Positions 24,790 through 33,696 of a stretch of DNA of 42,814 nt are shown here, one piece after another (positions within the stretch are counted from its first letter, which is position 1; each line of letters begins with the position of its first letter). Position numbers and translations under genes: made by a program. The stretch is from Corallococcus terminator (GTDB taxonomy: Bacteria; Myxococcota; Myxococcia; Myxococcales; Myxococcaceae): assembly GCF_003611635.1 (NCBI RefSeq), contig NZ_RAVZ01000035.1, positions 1-42,814 of the forward strand, given 5' to 3'. Under the pieces are notes generated by a model that worked only from the letters and a program-made list of their open reading frames with translations, was not told where the DNA came from and did no database searches.

Positions 24790-27700
24790 CTAACGCCGCA
24801 GCATGCCGCGCAGCAGCTCCAGCGCTTCGGTGATGCCCTGCCAGACCTGGAGGGCCTTGATGCCCTCCCCTTCGCCCTGCACGTTGCGGCGGGCGGCGCG
24901 CTCCAGCGGCAGGAGCGCCCCTTCCACCAGCTCAATCTGCCGGCTGAGCTCCGCCGGAGACGGACCGCTCGCCGCGCGCTGGAGCGACTCCGCCGCGGAC
25001 GGCGTCGGCATGGACACGGACACCGGCCGGTCCGCCAGGGCGGTGATGGCGTGGGAGAGCTGCGCCAGGTACGGCCCGAAGTCGGGGGCCGGCGCGGCCA
25101 GCGGCACATTGCGCAGGGTGGGCGCCTCGGATGCGGTCGCCACGCGTTCCGTGAGGGCCTTGAGCAACTGGGCCAGGTGCTTGAGGTACGGCGCCAGGTC
25201 CGTCGCCGGAGCGGCCGGGGCCACGACAGGCGCCGGCAGGGGCGGCGGCTTCGCGGCCGTCTCACGACCGACGCGGGCCACCTCCAGGACAGCTTCGCGC
25301 AGGGCCTCCAGGTGCGGGGCCACCTCCACCATGGGGTCCACGTCCGGAGCGCTGCCCGCTTGAGCTGCGGCCTGGACCACGGCGTCGCGCACCGCGCCCA
25401 ACTGCTCCTCGATGGCGCCCAGTTGGCCGGTGACGCGCGCGACGGGGTCGTCCTCCTTGCCCCCCATGCGTTTCACGCGGGCGAAGCCCTGCTTGATCTC
25501 CTCCCAGCGCTTCGCCTTCTCCGGCGTCAGGCGCCCACGCATCTCCGCCAGCTTGAGCAGGTTCTGCTCCGCGGCGGTGGTGAGCGTCTGGGATTCACCC
25601 TGGTAGTGGTCGTCGATGCGGCGCTCCAGCTCGTCGTCCGTCATCGCGGAGACGACCTTCTCCGCCATCTTGCCCATGTTGCGGTAGCTGCCCTGCAACT
25701 TGAACGGCGGCTCCGTGCGGAAGCGCTCGTCCTGCGCGGCGGAGGCGATGTACTGGAGGTTCACCTTGAGCAGCACCTGCTGCACCCGGAACAGCCGCTG
25801 GAGGACAGCGATGATCTCCTGGAGCTCCGCCGCCGCGTAGCCGTGCTTCAGCTCGCCGGAAGGGACTTCCTCCCCCTTCGCCATCCGGATGAGGCGGTGC
25901 ACGTCCTGCGGGTCGCGCGTGGCCAGCGGCGCCAGCACCGGGTTGGAGGTGAGCGCGTTCTCCAGGTAGCTGAGCGCGAACAGCTCTTCCTTGCCATCCA
26001 GGATGTCGCCCAGGTTGTACGTGTCCGCGCGGTTGGCGAGCATGTCCGGGATGCGGAAGCGCTCACCCGTCTCCGTGTACGGGTTGCCCGCCATCACCAC
26101 GCAGAACTTCTTGCCGCGCAGATCGTACGTGCGCGTCTGGCCATTCCAGACGCCCTCCACGCGGCGCTGGCCGTCGCACAGGGAGATGAACTTCTGGAGC
26201 AGCTCCGGATCCGTGTGCTGGATGTCGTCGAGGTAGAGCATCACGTTGTTGCCCATCTCGAAAGACAGGTTGATGCGCTCCACCTCCTGCCGCGACGTGG
26301 CGTTGGGCGCCTCCGCCGGATCCAACGACTTCACCGAGTGGCCCAGCGCGGGACCGTTCACCTTCACGAAGGTGAGGCCCAGGCGGCTGGCCACGTACTC
26401 CATCAGCGTCGTCTTGCCGTAGCCCGGAGGCGACATGAGCAGCAGCATGCCCATGCGGTCCGTGCGCTTGCCCTCGCCCGCCGCGCCCAACTGCTTGGCC
26501 AGGTTGGCGCCGATGAGCGGCAGGTACACCTCGTCGATGAGCCGGTTGCGCACGAAGCTCGTGAGCACCTTGGGCGTCAGCTCCTCCAGCCGCAGCTTGC
26601 GCCGCTCCTTGTCCAGCAGGTCGCGCAGGTACGCGCGGTAGGCCGTGTACGCGGGCACGCGCACCTGACGGAACTCGCCCAGCCGGGACAGGAACTCATC
26701 CAGGCGCAGCGGCAGCTTGCGGTCCTGCACGCGCGGGTGGCTGCCCAGCAGGCCCGTGGCCTCCGAGGACGTGATGGCGCCCGCCGTCTCGCGGTCCAGC
26801 TTGCGCTCGGTGATGAGCACCACCGCCGTCTCCAGCGAAACGTAGGCCGCGTCGCCCGCGCCCCCCTCGCGCTTCGCGAGGAACGCGTCCACCCAGGCCC
26901 GCGCGATGCGCAGGCGCTCCGGCAGGTTCTTCTCCAGGCCGCGCAGGTCCTCGTCGAACGCGGTGCGCGAACCGTGCCGGTCCAGGTGCGCGAGGAAGGC
27001 CTCCTGCACCGCCAGCGCCTCGCGGCTGGTGGTGAAGCGGGGGTTCGCCACCGCCAGCTCCTCCACGAGGTAGCGGCCCGCCTGACGTCCTTCCGCGGGC
27101 GACGCCGCGAGCCCGTGCCCCTTGAGGAACGCGAGCACCTGCTCACCCAGCTCATCGCCCAGCGCCACCAGGTCCGACGACGTATCGAACGCCTGGCGCA
27201 GCCGCGCGAGGCTCTGCGCGCGACGGTGGAACACGCCCCGGAGCGTGTCGTCCGTGTCGAACGCCCAGTAGAGCGCGGCCCAGGCGCGGGGCACCGGGGC
27301 GAAGCGCAAGAGGCCCGCGCCCTGGTGCAGCGCGAGCAGCTTCTCCAGGAGGCTCACCGCGTCCGCGTCGTGCACGCCGCGCTCGTAGCCCTCATCGAAG
27401 CGGTCCGCCGAGTACGCCCGGACGCGCTCCAGCAGGGTGCCCTGCGCGCCGGCCTCGTACAGCGCCGCGAGCGTCAGTCCGCCCCTGCCCTCCTCCGCGT
27501 CCATCAGCAGGGCCGCGGCCAGGTACTCCGCGCGGTAGACGTCGCGCGTCTCGGAGACGAGGTGCTGCTCCCACAGCTCCCGGTACTTGAGCAGCTCCGG
27601 GTCCTCCAGCTTCTGCGTGTAGTCGGAGCCGGTGAGCTGGAGGTACAGCGCGCCGTCGCGCGGCACCAGCGTCAGGTCCAGGGGCTGGGTGTTGACGTGG

Positions 27701-30321
27701 AAGCGGTAGGGCCCCAGCTTGATGAGCCCCTCGCCGCCCTCGAACAGGTCCTGCCGGTCGCGCAGCGCGCGCAGGGCGTCCTGCTTCGAGGACTTCACCC
27801 GCGACATCACCTCGTCCGAGCGCACGCTGTCCTGCAGCGCCAGGAGCTGCTCGGCCAACTGCCGCAGCTTGAGGATCATCGCGTCGGACGCGAAGTAGGC
27901 GTTGAGCTCGTCGTCCGCCTTGAACGCCTTCGCCCGGCGCTGCACGCCCTGGAGGATGCGCTCCGCGGCGCTGAAGAGGCCGGACGCGCGGCGCTGGCGC
28001 TCGTCCACCAGCGACTGCTTGCGCGCGCCGAAGGCCTCCAGCAGCTCCTCGCGCTTCTGGGTGATCTGCCCCAAGAACTCGTCGAACTCGCCGAAGCGGC
28101 CCTCCAGCTCCTCCAGCATCACCGTGAGCCGCGACAGCGCCTCGTCGCACTTCTCCGGCGCATCCGACTGGGACAGCGCGTTCTCGATGCTCTGGCCTAG
28201 CAGCTTGAACTGCGCGCCGAACTCCGCGCGCTTCTCCCGGCTGCTCAGCTCCTTGCGCCGCGCCTGGAGTCCCGCGCGCACGCGGTTCAGGCGGCTGAAC
28301 AGTTCGGAGATGCCCTCCAGGATGCGGGCGCGCGCCAGTGGGTCGCCCACCTGGAGGCCACCCACGACCTCGCCCAGCACCTCCAGGCCCTGGCCGGTGC
28401 GCTCCACGTCCTCCACCAGCGGCGCCAGCTCCGCCGTCGTGGTGACAGGCTCCAGCCGCTCCAGCAGGCCGTCCAGCCGGGTGGCCAGCGGTTGGAGGGC
28501 CTCGCCCTTCTGGAGGAAGTCCACACACGCGGTGCTGACGGCGTCGGACGCGGCCACCACCGCCTGCTCCAGGGCGTCCACGCGCCCCAGGTCCATGTAG
28601 CGGATGTCCTTCAGGGTGATGAGGTGCCCGCGGTGCCGGCGCAGGTCCGCCAGCGCCCGCATGAAGCCCTCCGCGTCCGTGAGCCCCTCCGGCTGCGACT
28701 GGAGCAGGAGCGTGTCCTGCGCCGTCACCGCCTGCGCGAGCGCCTCCTCCGCGCGCTTGCGCATCGCGAGGACCTTCTCGAACTCATCGATGATGAGCTC
28801 GGAGGTGCGCCGCAGGAGTTCAATGGGCGCCTGGAGCCCGACCTCCGCGTGGTTCAGCCAGTAGTACGCGTCCAGCGCCCGCGTGGCCGCGGACACCAGG
28901 TCCTCATAGGTGCGGCGGGTGGGCTTGTCCGTCTTCGCCACGCGCGGCAGCGTCAGCGCATCGCTGATGCCGCGCACCAGCTCCGCGTTGCCCACCTTGC
29001 CCAGGTAGCCCGGCGCGGGGGGAAGCTGCGCCGCGTGCTCGTCGGAGACGAACGGCGTCTGCCACACCTGCATGGGGTGCACGCGCGTGGGCTCCTGCGA
29101 CGTGGCGCGGAACACCACCAGCCCGCCGTCCGCGAAGATGCTCATGCCGTTGGCCAGCAGCGGCGTCTGCACCTCCTTGCGCACCAGGTTGTACGGGAAC
29201 AGCACGTAGCTGCCCTCGTCCCGGCGGTGGAAGACGTAGAGCACGTCCTCCCCGTTGGGCGAGCGCACCGCGTGGTGGAACTCCATCTGCTCCGACGCGC
29301 CGTCGAAGACCTTGTAGTCGCCCGTCTGGAGGTAGTAGCCGCCCGGGAAGACGATGCCCTGGTCCTCCGGCAGCCGCACGCAGGACTGCCCGATGGCGTC
29401 GATGCGCACCACGTGCTGGGTGCGCGCGTTGAAGACGAGGTAGCGGTGCGCCTTCTCCCGGAACGGGAGCACGCGCAGCAGGATGAGGCCGCCCACCTGC
29501 GTCCAGGCGAACTCCGCGTCGTCCAGCGACTGATCCGGGTCGTCCACCGGCTCGCTGTAGATGCCCAGGCCCGTGGAGGTGTTGTCCTCCACCTTGATGG
29601 TGAGGTCGCCCTTCACCGTCTCCACGAACACCTGATCCAACACGTTGACGTGCGGGTGCTGGCCCAGCACGTACTGCTCGCGCGTGGCCACCGTCCACTC
29701 GAAGTCGTGCGACGCCGGATAGACGTGGTCGCGCTCGCCCTGGTTGTCGACGTAGGTGGCGCGGCCCTCCACGTCCACGTTGAAGCGGAAGACCTTGAGG
29801 TCGCGCGCGGACTGGCCCGTCTGGAACACCGCCAGCAGGCGCGAATCCCGCCGGCGCAACTGCAACAGCTTCGCGTCCTTGTAGTACTTGTACAGCTCTC
29901 CGAAGTCCTTCACGAACCGGGGGTCCGCGAGGAAGCCGCCGGCCTCCGTGGGAGGCACGGCGGACAAGTCGAAGCCCTCGGCCGTCTTCTCGAAGCGGTG
30001 CAGCGAGAAGACGTCCGAGACGACCGTCTCCTTCTTCAGGCCGATGAAGACGTTGTAGCCGAAGAGGAGGTACTTCCCGACGCTGACGATGTCGCGCGGG
30101 ACGCAGTTGTTCTCCGTGCGCACCCGCTCGTTGCCGATGACGGTGAGTTCCGTGCCACCGAACAGCGCCTTGCGCCGCCCGTTGAGGTCGTTCGCCTGGG
30201 TCGCCAGCGCGTCCGCCTGGGAGTGGAGGCGCGCACGGATGACCTCGTAGCTGCCGCCCTCCAGCGTCGCCTCGCCCCCGGGCACAGGGGTGCCCGGGGT
30301 CTTGCCGCTGTCAGTTGCCAT
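24790..30321 (-). CDS. Giant AAA ATPase with DUF3686 ('DNA repair ATPase'), flotillin-associated
   Basis: An 1843-residue cytoplasmic ATPase. Residues about 40-450 match DUF3686, a domain found only with this ATPase type. Residues about 490-900 are rich in predicted coiled coil. The AAA module is near 1290-1480: Walker A PPGYGKTT (about 1297), Walker B MLYLDDIQHTD (about 1360) and VVMAGNPYTETGERFRIP as sensor region, which is MoxR-like. The C-terminus (about 1620-1843) has Ala/Pro linkers and short helices. The 'DNA repair' name is inherited annotation; I see no nuclease or DNA-binding motif. It is the last gene of the operon with flotillin and YqiJ-like protein, 57 bp after flotillin. The likely role is ATP-driven remodelling at a flotillin membrane patch (inference). 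Confidence 0.88.
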   Translation of the reverse strand: MATDSGKTPGTPVPGGEATLEGGSYEVIRARLHSQADALATQANDLNGRRKALFGGTELTVIGNERVRTENNCVPRDIVSVGKYLLFGYNVFIGLKKETVVSDVFSLHRFEKTAEGFDLSAVPPTEAGGFLADPRFVKDFGELYKYYKDAKLLQLRRRDSRLLAVFQTGQSARDLKVFRFNVDVEGRATYVDNQGERDHVYPASHDFEWTVATREQYVLGQHPHVNVLDQVFVETVKGDLTIKVEDNTSTGLGIYSEPVDDPDQSLDDAEFAWTQVGGLILLRVLPFREKAHRYLVFNARTQHVVRIDAIGQSCVRLPEDQGIVFPGGYYLQTGDYKVFDGASEQMEFHHAVRSPNGEDVLYVFHRRDEGSYVLFPYNLVRKEVQTPLLANGMSIFADGGLVVFRATSQEPTRVHPMQVWQTPFVSDEHAAQLPPAPGYLGKVGNAELVRGISDALTLPRVAKTDKPTRRTYEDLVSAATRALDAYYWLNHAEVGLQAPIELLRRTSELIIDEFEKVLAMRKRAEEALAQAVTAQDTLLLQSQPEGLTDAEGFMRALADLRRHRGHLITLKDIRYMDLGRVDALEQAVVAASDAVSTACVDFLQKGEALQPLATRLDGLLERLEPVTTTAELAPLVEDVERTGQGLEVLGEVVGGLQVGDPLARARILEGISELFSRLNRVRAGLQARRKELSSREKRAEFGAQFKLLGQSIENALSQSDAPEKCDEALSRLTVMLEELEGRFGEFDEFLGQITQKREELLEAFGARKQSLVDERQRRASGLFSAAERILQGVQRRAKAFKADDELNAYFASDAMILKLRQLAEQLLALQDSVRSDEVMSRVKSSKQDALRALRDRQDLFEGGEGLIKLGPYRFHVNTQPLDLTLVPRDGALYLQLTGSDYTQKLEDPELLKYRELWEQHLVSETRDVYRAEYLAAALLMDAEEGRGGLTLAALYEAGAQGTLLERVRAYSADRFDEGYERGVHDADAVSLLEKLLALHQGAGLLRFAPVPRAWAALYWAFDTDDTLRGVFHRRAQSLARLRQAFDTSSDLVALGDELGEQVLAFLKGHGLAASPAEGRQAGRYLVEELAVANPRFTTSREALAVQEAFLAHLDRHGSRTAFDEDLRGLEKNLPERLRIARAWVDAFLAKREGGAGDAAYVSLETAVVLITERKLDRETAGAITSSEATGLLGSHPRVQDRKLPLRLDEFLSRLGEFRQVRVPAYTAYRAYLRDLLDKERRKLRLEELTPKVLTSFVRNRLIDEVYLPLIGANLAKQLGAAGEGKRTDRMGMLLLMSPPGYGKTTLMEYVASRLGLTFVKVNGPALGHSVKSLDPAEAPNATSRQEVERINLSFEMGNNVMLYLDDIQHTDPELLQKFISLCDGQRRVEGVWNGQTRTYDLRGKKFCVVMAGNPYTETGERFRIPDMLANRADTYNLGDILDGKEELFALSYLENALTSNPVLAPLATRDPQDVHRLIRMAKGEEVPSGELKHGYAAAELQEIIAVLQRLFRVQQVLLKVNLQYIASAAQDERFRTEPPFKLQGSYRNMGKMAEKVVSAMTDDELERRIDDHYQGESQTLTTAAEQNLLKLAEMRGRLTPEKAKRWEEIKQGFARVKRMGGKEDDPVARVTGQLGAIEEQLGAVRDAVVQAAAQAGSAPDVDPMVEVAPHLEALREAVLEVARVGRETAAKPPPLPAPVVAPAAPATDLAPYLKHLAQLLKALTERVATASEAPTLRNVPLAAPAPDFGPYLAQLSHAITALADRPVSVSMPTPSAAESLQRAASGPSPAELSRQIELVEGALLPLERAARRNVQGEGEGIKALQVWQGITEALELLRGMLRR

Positions 30322-30378
30322 GGATGTTCACCGAAAAGGGATGCGGTTCGCGGATGCGCCGGAGGACGACCCCTGCGC

Positions 30379-32538
30379 CTAGCCCTGCTTCTCGAGGAGG
30401 GCCGAGGCCTCCGTCTGCACGAGCGCCTTGATGCCGGCGGCGGTGGAGGCGGTGGGGCTGATGGACATCCGGTTGAGCAGCGCGGCGACAGCCAGGTTCT
30501 GCGCGTCGTTGCTGAGGCCCGGCTTGGAGAGGATCTCCTTCAGGTCCGCCGGCAGGTCCTTCTCACCGTTCAGGTAGCCGCCGAGCGTCTTCTTCAGGGT
30601 CTCGCTGTGGTCCAGCGCGCCGTCCACCGAGTTGCCGAAGGACACGGCCTTGATGAAGTTCTCGAAGAACTTCCCGTCGCCGCCGACGATCTGGAACTTC
30701 GCGTTGCCGAAGGCCTGACCCAGCACCTGGGCCTGCGCCTGGGCGATGTCCTTGCGCACGTTGATGGCCGCCAGCTCCACGTCGCGCTCCTTGTTGAGGC
30801 GCAGGCGGTACTCCTCGTGCTCGCGACCCACGCCGTCCAGGGCCTTCATCGCGGTGGCCTTCTCCGACAGGCCCCGCGCCTCGGCCATCAGCTTCTCCTG
30901 GATGGCCGCGGCCTCGGCGAGCAGCTTCTCGCGCATGGCGAACGCCTCGGCCTCGCCGCGCTTGTGGATGGCGCCGGCTTCCGCTTCCTGCACGCGGGCG
31001 TGGGCCATGCCCTTCTCCTCCAGACCGGAGGCCTCGGCGAGCAGCTTCTCGCGCGTGGCGGAGGCCTGCGCCTGGCCCTGCTTCTGGATGACGGAGGCCT
31101 CGGCCTCCTTCACACGCACCTGCGCCATGCCCAGCTTCTCCGTGGCGACGGCGTCGGCTTCACGCACACGCACACTGGCGAGGCCCGCGGCGGCGGCCTC
31201 GGCCTGGATGCCTTCGGCCAGCCGGATCTTCGCCTTGGCCGACTTGTCCGCGGCCTCCAGGTCCGCCTCCGCCAGGGTCAGCTTCTCCTTGGCGAGGAAG
31301 ACAGCGATCTTCGCGCTCGCGTCCGCGGCCTGGATGTCCTTGACGGACGCCTCTTCCGCGTGGCCCTGGGCGGCGATGATGAGCGCGTCCTTGTTGCGCT
31401 TGGCCTCCGACGTCACGCGCAGGTCCTTGATGTTCTCCTCTTCCTGGGCGACGGTCTTCTCCACCGCGATGCGGGCGCGCACCACGTCGGCGATGGCCTT
31501 CTTCTCGCCTTCGAGCGCCTTCTCCTTGGAGATGCGCTGCAGCTCCGTCTCGCGCTCGCGGTTGATGGCTTCCAGGGCGCGGTCCTTCTCCACGCGCTCG
31601 GTCTCCACGCCCACCACGCGCTCGCGGTTCTTCTGCGCCACCTGCACCTGGCGCGTCTTGTTCTCCTCGTTGATGGCGATCTCTTCTTCCGCCTTGATGC
31701 GCGCGAGCTGCGCCTTGGCGAACTCCTCGCTCTTCACGCGGTCGGCCTCGGCCGTCTCACGCGCCTGGATGCTGTCGATCTCCCGGCGCTGCTTGGCGGA
31801 CGCCTCTTCGCGCTGACGCTGCAGGGCGAAGATGGCCTCGTCGGCTTCCACGTCGCGCTTCGTCACGGCCATGCGCTCGGACTGGCGCAGCTCGTTGGTG
31901 AAGACGTTCTGCTCGGTGGTGAGCTGGGTGATCTTCCGGATGCCCTGGGCGTCCAGGATGTTGTCCTTGTCGAGCATCTCCACCGGGGTCTGCTCGAGGA
32001 AGTCGATGGCGCAGTCCTCCAGCATGTAGCCGTTGAGGTCGCGGCCGATGGTGCCGACCACCTTGTCCTTGATCTCATCGCGCTTGGTGTAGAGCTCCTC
32101 GAAATCGAAGCTCTTGCCGACCGTCTTGAGGGCTTCGGAGAACTTGGCCTCGAAGAGGTTCTCCAGCGTCTCCTGATCACTGGCGCGCACACAGCCGATG
32201 GACTGGGCGACCTTGAGCACGTCCTCGCGGGTCTTGTTCACGCGCACGAAGAAGGTGACCTTGATGTCCGCCCGGATGTTGTCCTGGCAGATGAGGCCTT
32301 CCTTGCCACGGCGATCGATTTCGACCGTCTTCAGCGAGATGTCCATCACCTCCGCCCGGTGGACGATGGGGAGGACGACGGCGCCGGTGAACGTCACCGT
32401 GGGCTCCGTCTTCATCGTGTTGACGATGAGCACCTTGCCCTGATCCACCTGGCGGTAGAACTTCGCCACGCTGACGAAGATGCCGAAGAGGATGATGATG
32501 CCGCCGCCGATGATTGCTGCCAGGCTGATGGGATCCAT
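30379..32538 (-). CDS. Flotillin (YqiK-like SPFH/band-7 protein)
   Basis: A 719-residue flotillin that scaffolds ordered membrane patches. Residues 6-27 are one transmembrane helix (GGGIIILFGIF), residues about 35-230 the SPFH domain (QGKVLIVNTM onward, then CAIDFLEQTP), and about 230-620 a long charged coiled coil of Ala/Glu-rich repeats. The C-terminal 100 residues end in helices. The length exceeds the roughly 550 of E. coli YqiK; a tandem 40-residue repeat at 30892-31131 explains part of this. The ATG at 32538 has AGGA 6 nt upstream and opens at the membrane helix. The frame is open to 32649, but that extension has no family match. It lies 114 bp after the YqiJ-like gene and 57 bp before the AAA gene, all on one strand. 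Confidence 0.93.
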   Translation of the reverse strand: MDPISLAAIIGGGIIILFGIFVSVAKFYRQVDQGKVLIVNTMKTEPTVTFTGAVVLPIVHRAEVMDISLKTVEIDRRGKEGLICQDNIRADIKVTFFVRVNKTREDVLKVAQSIGCVRASDQETLENLFEAKFSEALKTVGKSFDFEELYTKRDEIKDKVVGTIGRDLNGYMLEDCAIDFLEQTPVEMLDKDNILDAQGIRKITQLTTEQNVFTNELRQSERMAVTKRDVEADEAIFALQRQREEASAKQRREIDSIQARETAEADRVKSEEFAKAQLARIKAEEEIAINEENKTRQVQVAQKNRERVVGVETERVEKDRALEAINRERETELQRISKEKALEGEKKAIADVVRARIAVEKTVAQEEENIKDLRVTSEAKRNKDALIIAAQGHAEEASVKDIQAADASAKIAVFLAKEKLTLAEADLEAADKSAKAKIRLAEGIQAEAAAAGLASVRVREADAVATEKLGMAQVRVKEAEASVIQKQGQAQASATREKLLAEASGLEEKGMAHARVQEAEAGAIHKRGEAEAFAMREKLLAEAAAIQEKLMAEARGLSEKATAMKALDGVGREHEEYRLRLNKERDVELAAINVRKDIAQAQAQVLGQAFGNAKFQIVGGDGKFFENFIKAVSFGNSVDGALDHSETLKKTLGGYLNGEKDLPADLKEILSKPGLSNDAQNLAVAALLNRMSISPTASTAAGIKALVQTEASALLEKQG
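30892..31131 (-). repeat. Two 120-bp tandem repeats in the flotillin coiled coil
   Basis: Units 31012-31131 and 30892-31011 encode two 40-residue segments that begin Gly-Met-Ala and contain REKLLAEA at the same place. They share most positions, with identical DNA runs such as the bases at 30911 and 31031. The repeat lengthens the flotillin coiled coil by one unit. Confidence 0.75.
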
Positions 32539-32652
32539 GGCCTTCCTGTAAGTCGATTGGGCGGGCCTTGTTCCAAGCACTCGGGGTCCCCCGCGAAAGC
32601 CACCCGGTGCCGATTGTCGCGCCCGTCCGGAAGGCCCGGAGGACGCCAATGT

Positions 32653-33498
32653 TCATCGCTGCGAGCGGGCCCTCGCGACAGCCGCTGCCTTGAGCGGATC
32701 GCGAAGCTGCTCCATTTCCTGGGGCAGGAGCCAGTCCACCGGCTCCACCTCGTACACGCCGCGCTCGGCATCGTAGCCGAGGATCAACGCCGGCTCACCG
32801 CGCCGGAGCTGGTTGGGCTTTTCACAGACGACGTTGAGGATGAGGCCCGCGGCCCCGTCGTTGAAGGTCGCGTGGCCGTCGCGCGCCGTCACGCTGCCAC
32901 TGGAGATGTTGCACACGCGGCCCATCAGGGCCTCGCGGCCCGGGGCGCGCTTGGCGATGAAGATGGGCCGCAGGGGGCGCACCGCGAGTCCGGCCACCAC
33001 CGTACCCACCGCGAAGCAGCCCAGGCCCAGGCCGGTGCTGATGAGCCACGAGGGCAGCATGGAGAGCGCGCCGTGCGCCATCTGGCCGGTCAGCAGCGAC
33101 AGCGACCAGGACAGGAAGACCACCAGGCTCACGGACACCGTGAGGGGGATGCCGCCGAAGCCCAGCGCCGCGAGCAATCCGGTGGCGGCCTCCGCGTCGT
33201 GCAGGTGCGAGTGCCCGGCGTGGCCATGCCCCGCGACGGCCTTCGCGCCGCCCTCCAGCAGCCCCGAGGTGGCCTTCGCCCCGCCCTCGAACGCGCCACT
33301 CACCGCCTTGGCGCCGCCCTCGAACGCGCCGCCCACCGCCTTGGCGCCGCTCTCCAGGTCGAAGTGGGCATCGCCGTCCAGCATGTCGATGCCCGCCGCG
33401 CCGATGATCACGCAGAGCCAATAGGCCAGCACCACCCCGAGCAGGGCGGTGAAGATCGCGGTCGGAAACGCCACCAGGGCGTCGAGGAAGGTCGTCAT
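32653..33498 (-). CDS. YqiJ-like membrane protein with NfeD-type OB fold
   Basis: A 281-residue membrane protein. Helices are at about 9-36, 107-135 and 151-173. The C-terminal 90 residues, with REALMGRVCNISSGSVTARDG and EPALILGYD, form the soluble OB fold typical of YqiJ/NfeD partners of flotillin. Between the first and second helices is an extra segment: four 11-residue units (GAKAVxGAFE, 50-90) and a His-rich tail HGHAGHSHLH. E. coli YqiJ (about 209 residues) lacks this as far as I recall. The ATG at 33498 has GAGG close upstream; the frame is open far beyond 34800 but that part is antisense to the topoisomerase gene. It is the first gene of the operon. Confidence 0.85.
   Translation of the reverse strand: MTTFLDALVAFPTAIFTALLGVVLAYWLCVIIGAAGIDMLDGDAHFDLESGAKAVGGAFEGGAKAVSGAFEGGAKATSGLLEGGAKAVAGHGHAGHSHLHDAEAATGLLAALGFGGIPLTVSVSLVVFLSWSLSLLTGQMAHGALSMLPSWLISTGLGLGCFAVGTVVAGLAVRPLRPIFIAKRAPGREALMGRVCNISSGSVTARDGHATFNDGAAGLILNVVCEKPNQLRRGEPALILGYDAERGVYEVEPVDWLLPQEMEQLRDPLKAAAVARARSQR
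33229..33351 (-). repeat. 33-bp tandem repeats in the YqiJ-like gene
   Basis: Three full 33-bp units and one partial encode SGAKAVGGAFE, GGAKAVSGAFE, GGAKATSGLLE and GGAKAVAG. The first two units are nearly identical at the DNA level. The 11-residue period fits an amphipathic helix that could lie on a membrane. Confidence 0.8.
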
Positions 33499-33524
33499 GC
33501 CTCGGAAAAAACGTTGGAGTTTGG

Positions 33525-33548
33525 AGTCGCAAGGGAGTGTAAGCGACT
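33525..33548. promoter_or_regulatory. Inverted repeat upstream of the YqiJ-flotillin-AAA operon
   Basis: AGTCGC (33525-33530) and GCGACT (33543-33548) enclose 12 bases, 27 bp before the ATG at 33498. A tandem 7-mer (TTGGAGT twice, 33514-33527) abuts it. It could be an operator or the promoter region of the operon. Confidence 0.3.
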
Positions 33549-33696
33549 GCACCCCCATCCGAAAATGCCACCCAGGGCTTTTCGACCTGCCTGAAGGGCA
33601 TGCAGCCAGGGGGCGGTCGGGATTGCCGGCCCGCAGCAGGCTGCGCACTACAGGGTGAGCCCGAGCCTCCAGGCGTCCTGGACCTCCGGCCCCTGG

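Noticed and set aside
25051-28200. 1049-codon open frame antisense to the AAA ATPase gene
   Set aside because: It is the shadow of a strongly GC-biased coding frame; the opposite strand has clear AAA and DUF3686 motifs.
24790-33498. The flotillin operon as a known phage-defence island
   Set aside because: No nuclease, toxin, methylase or integrase is nearby, and I know no defence system defined by this gene set. A defence role remains only a possibility.
28492-33594. 1700-codon open frame on the plus strand, antisense to the AAA and flotillin genes
   Set aside because: It spans three real genes and their gaps, has low-complexity Val/Leu/Arg/His-rich content and no domain. High third-position GC of the opposite genes explains the lack of stops.
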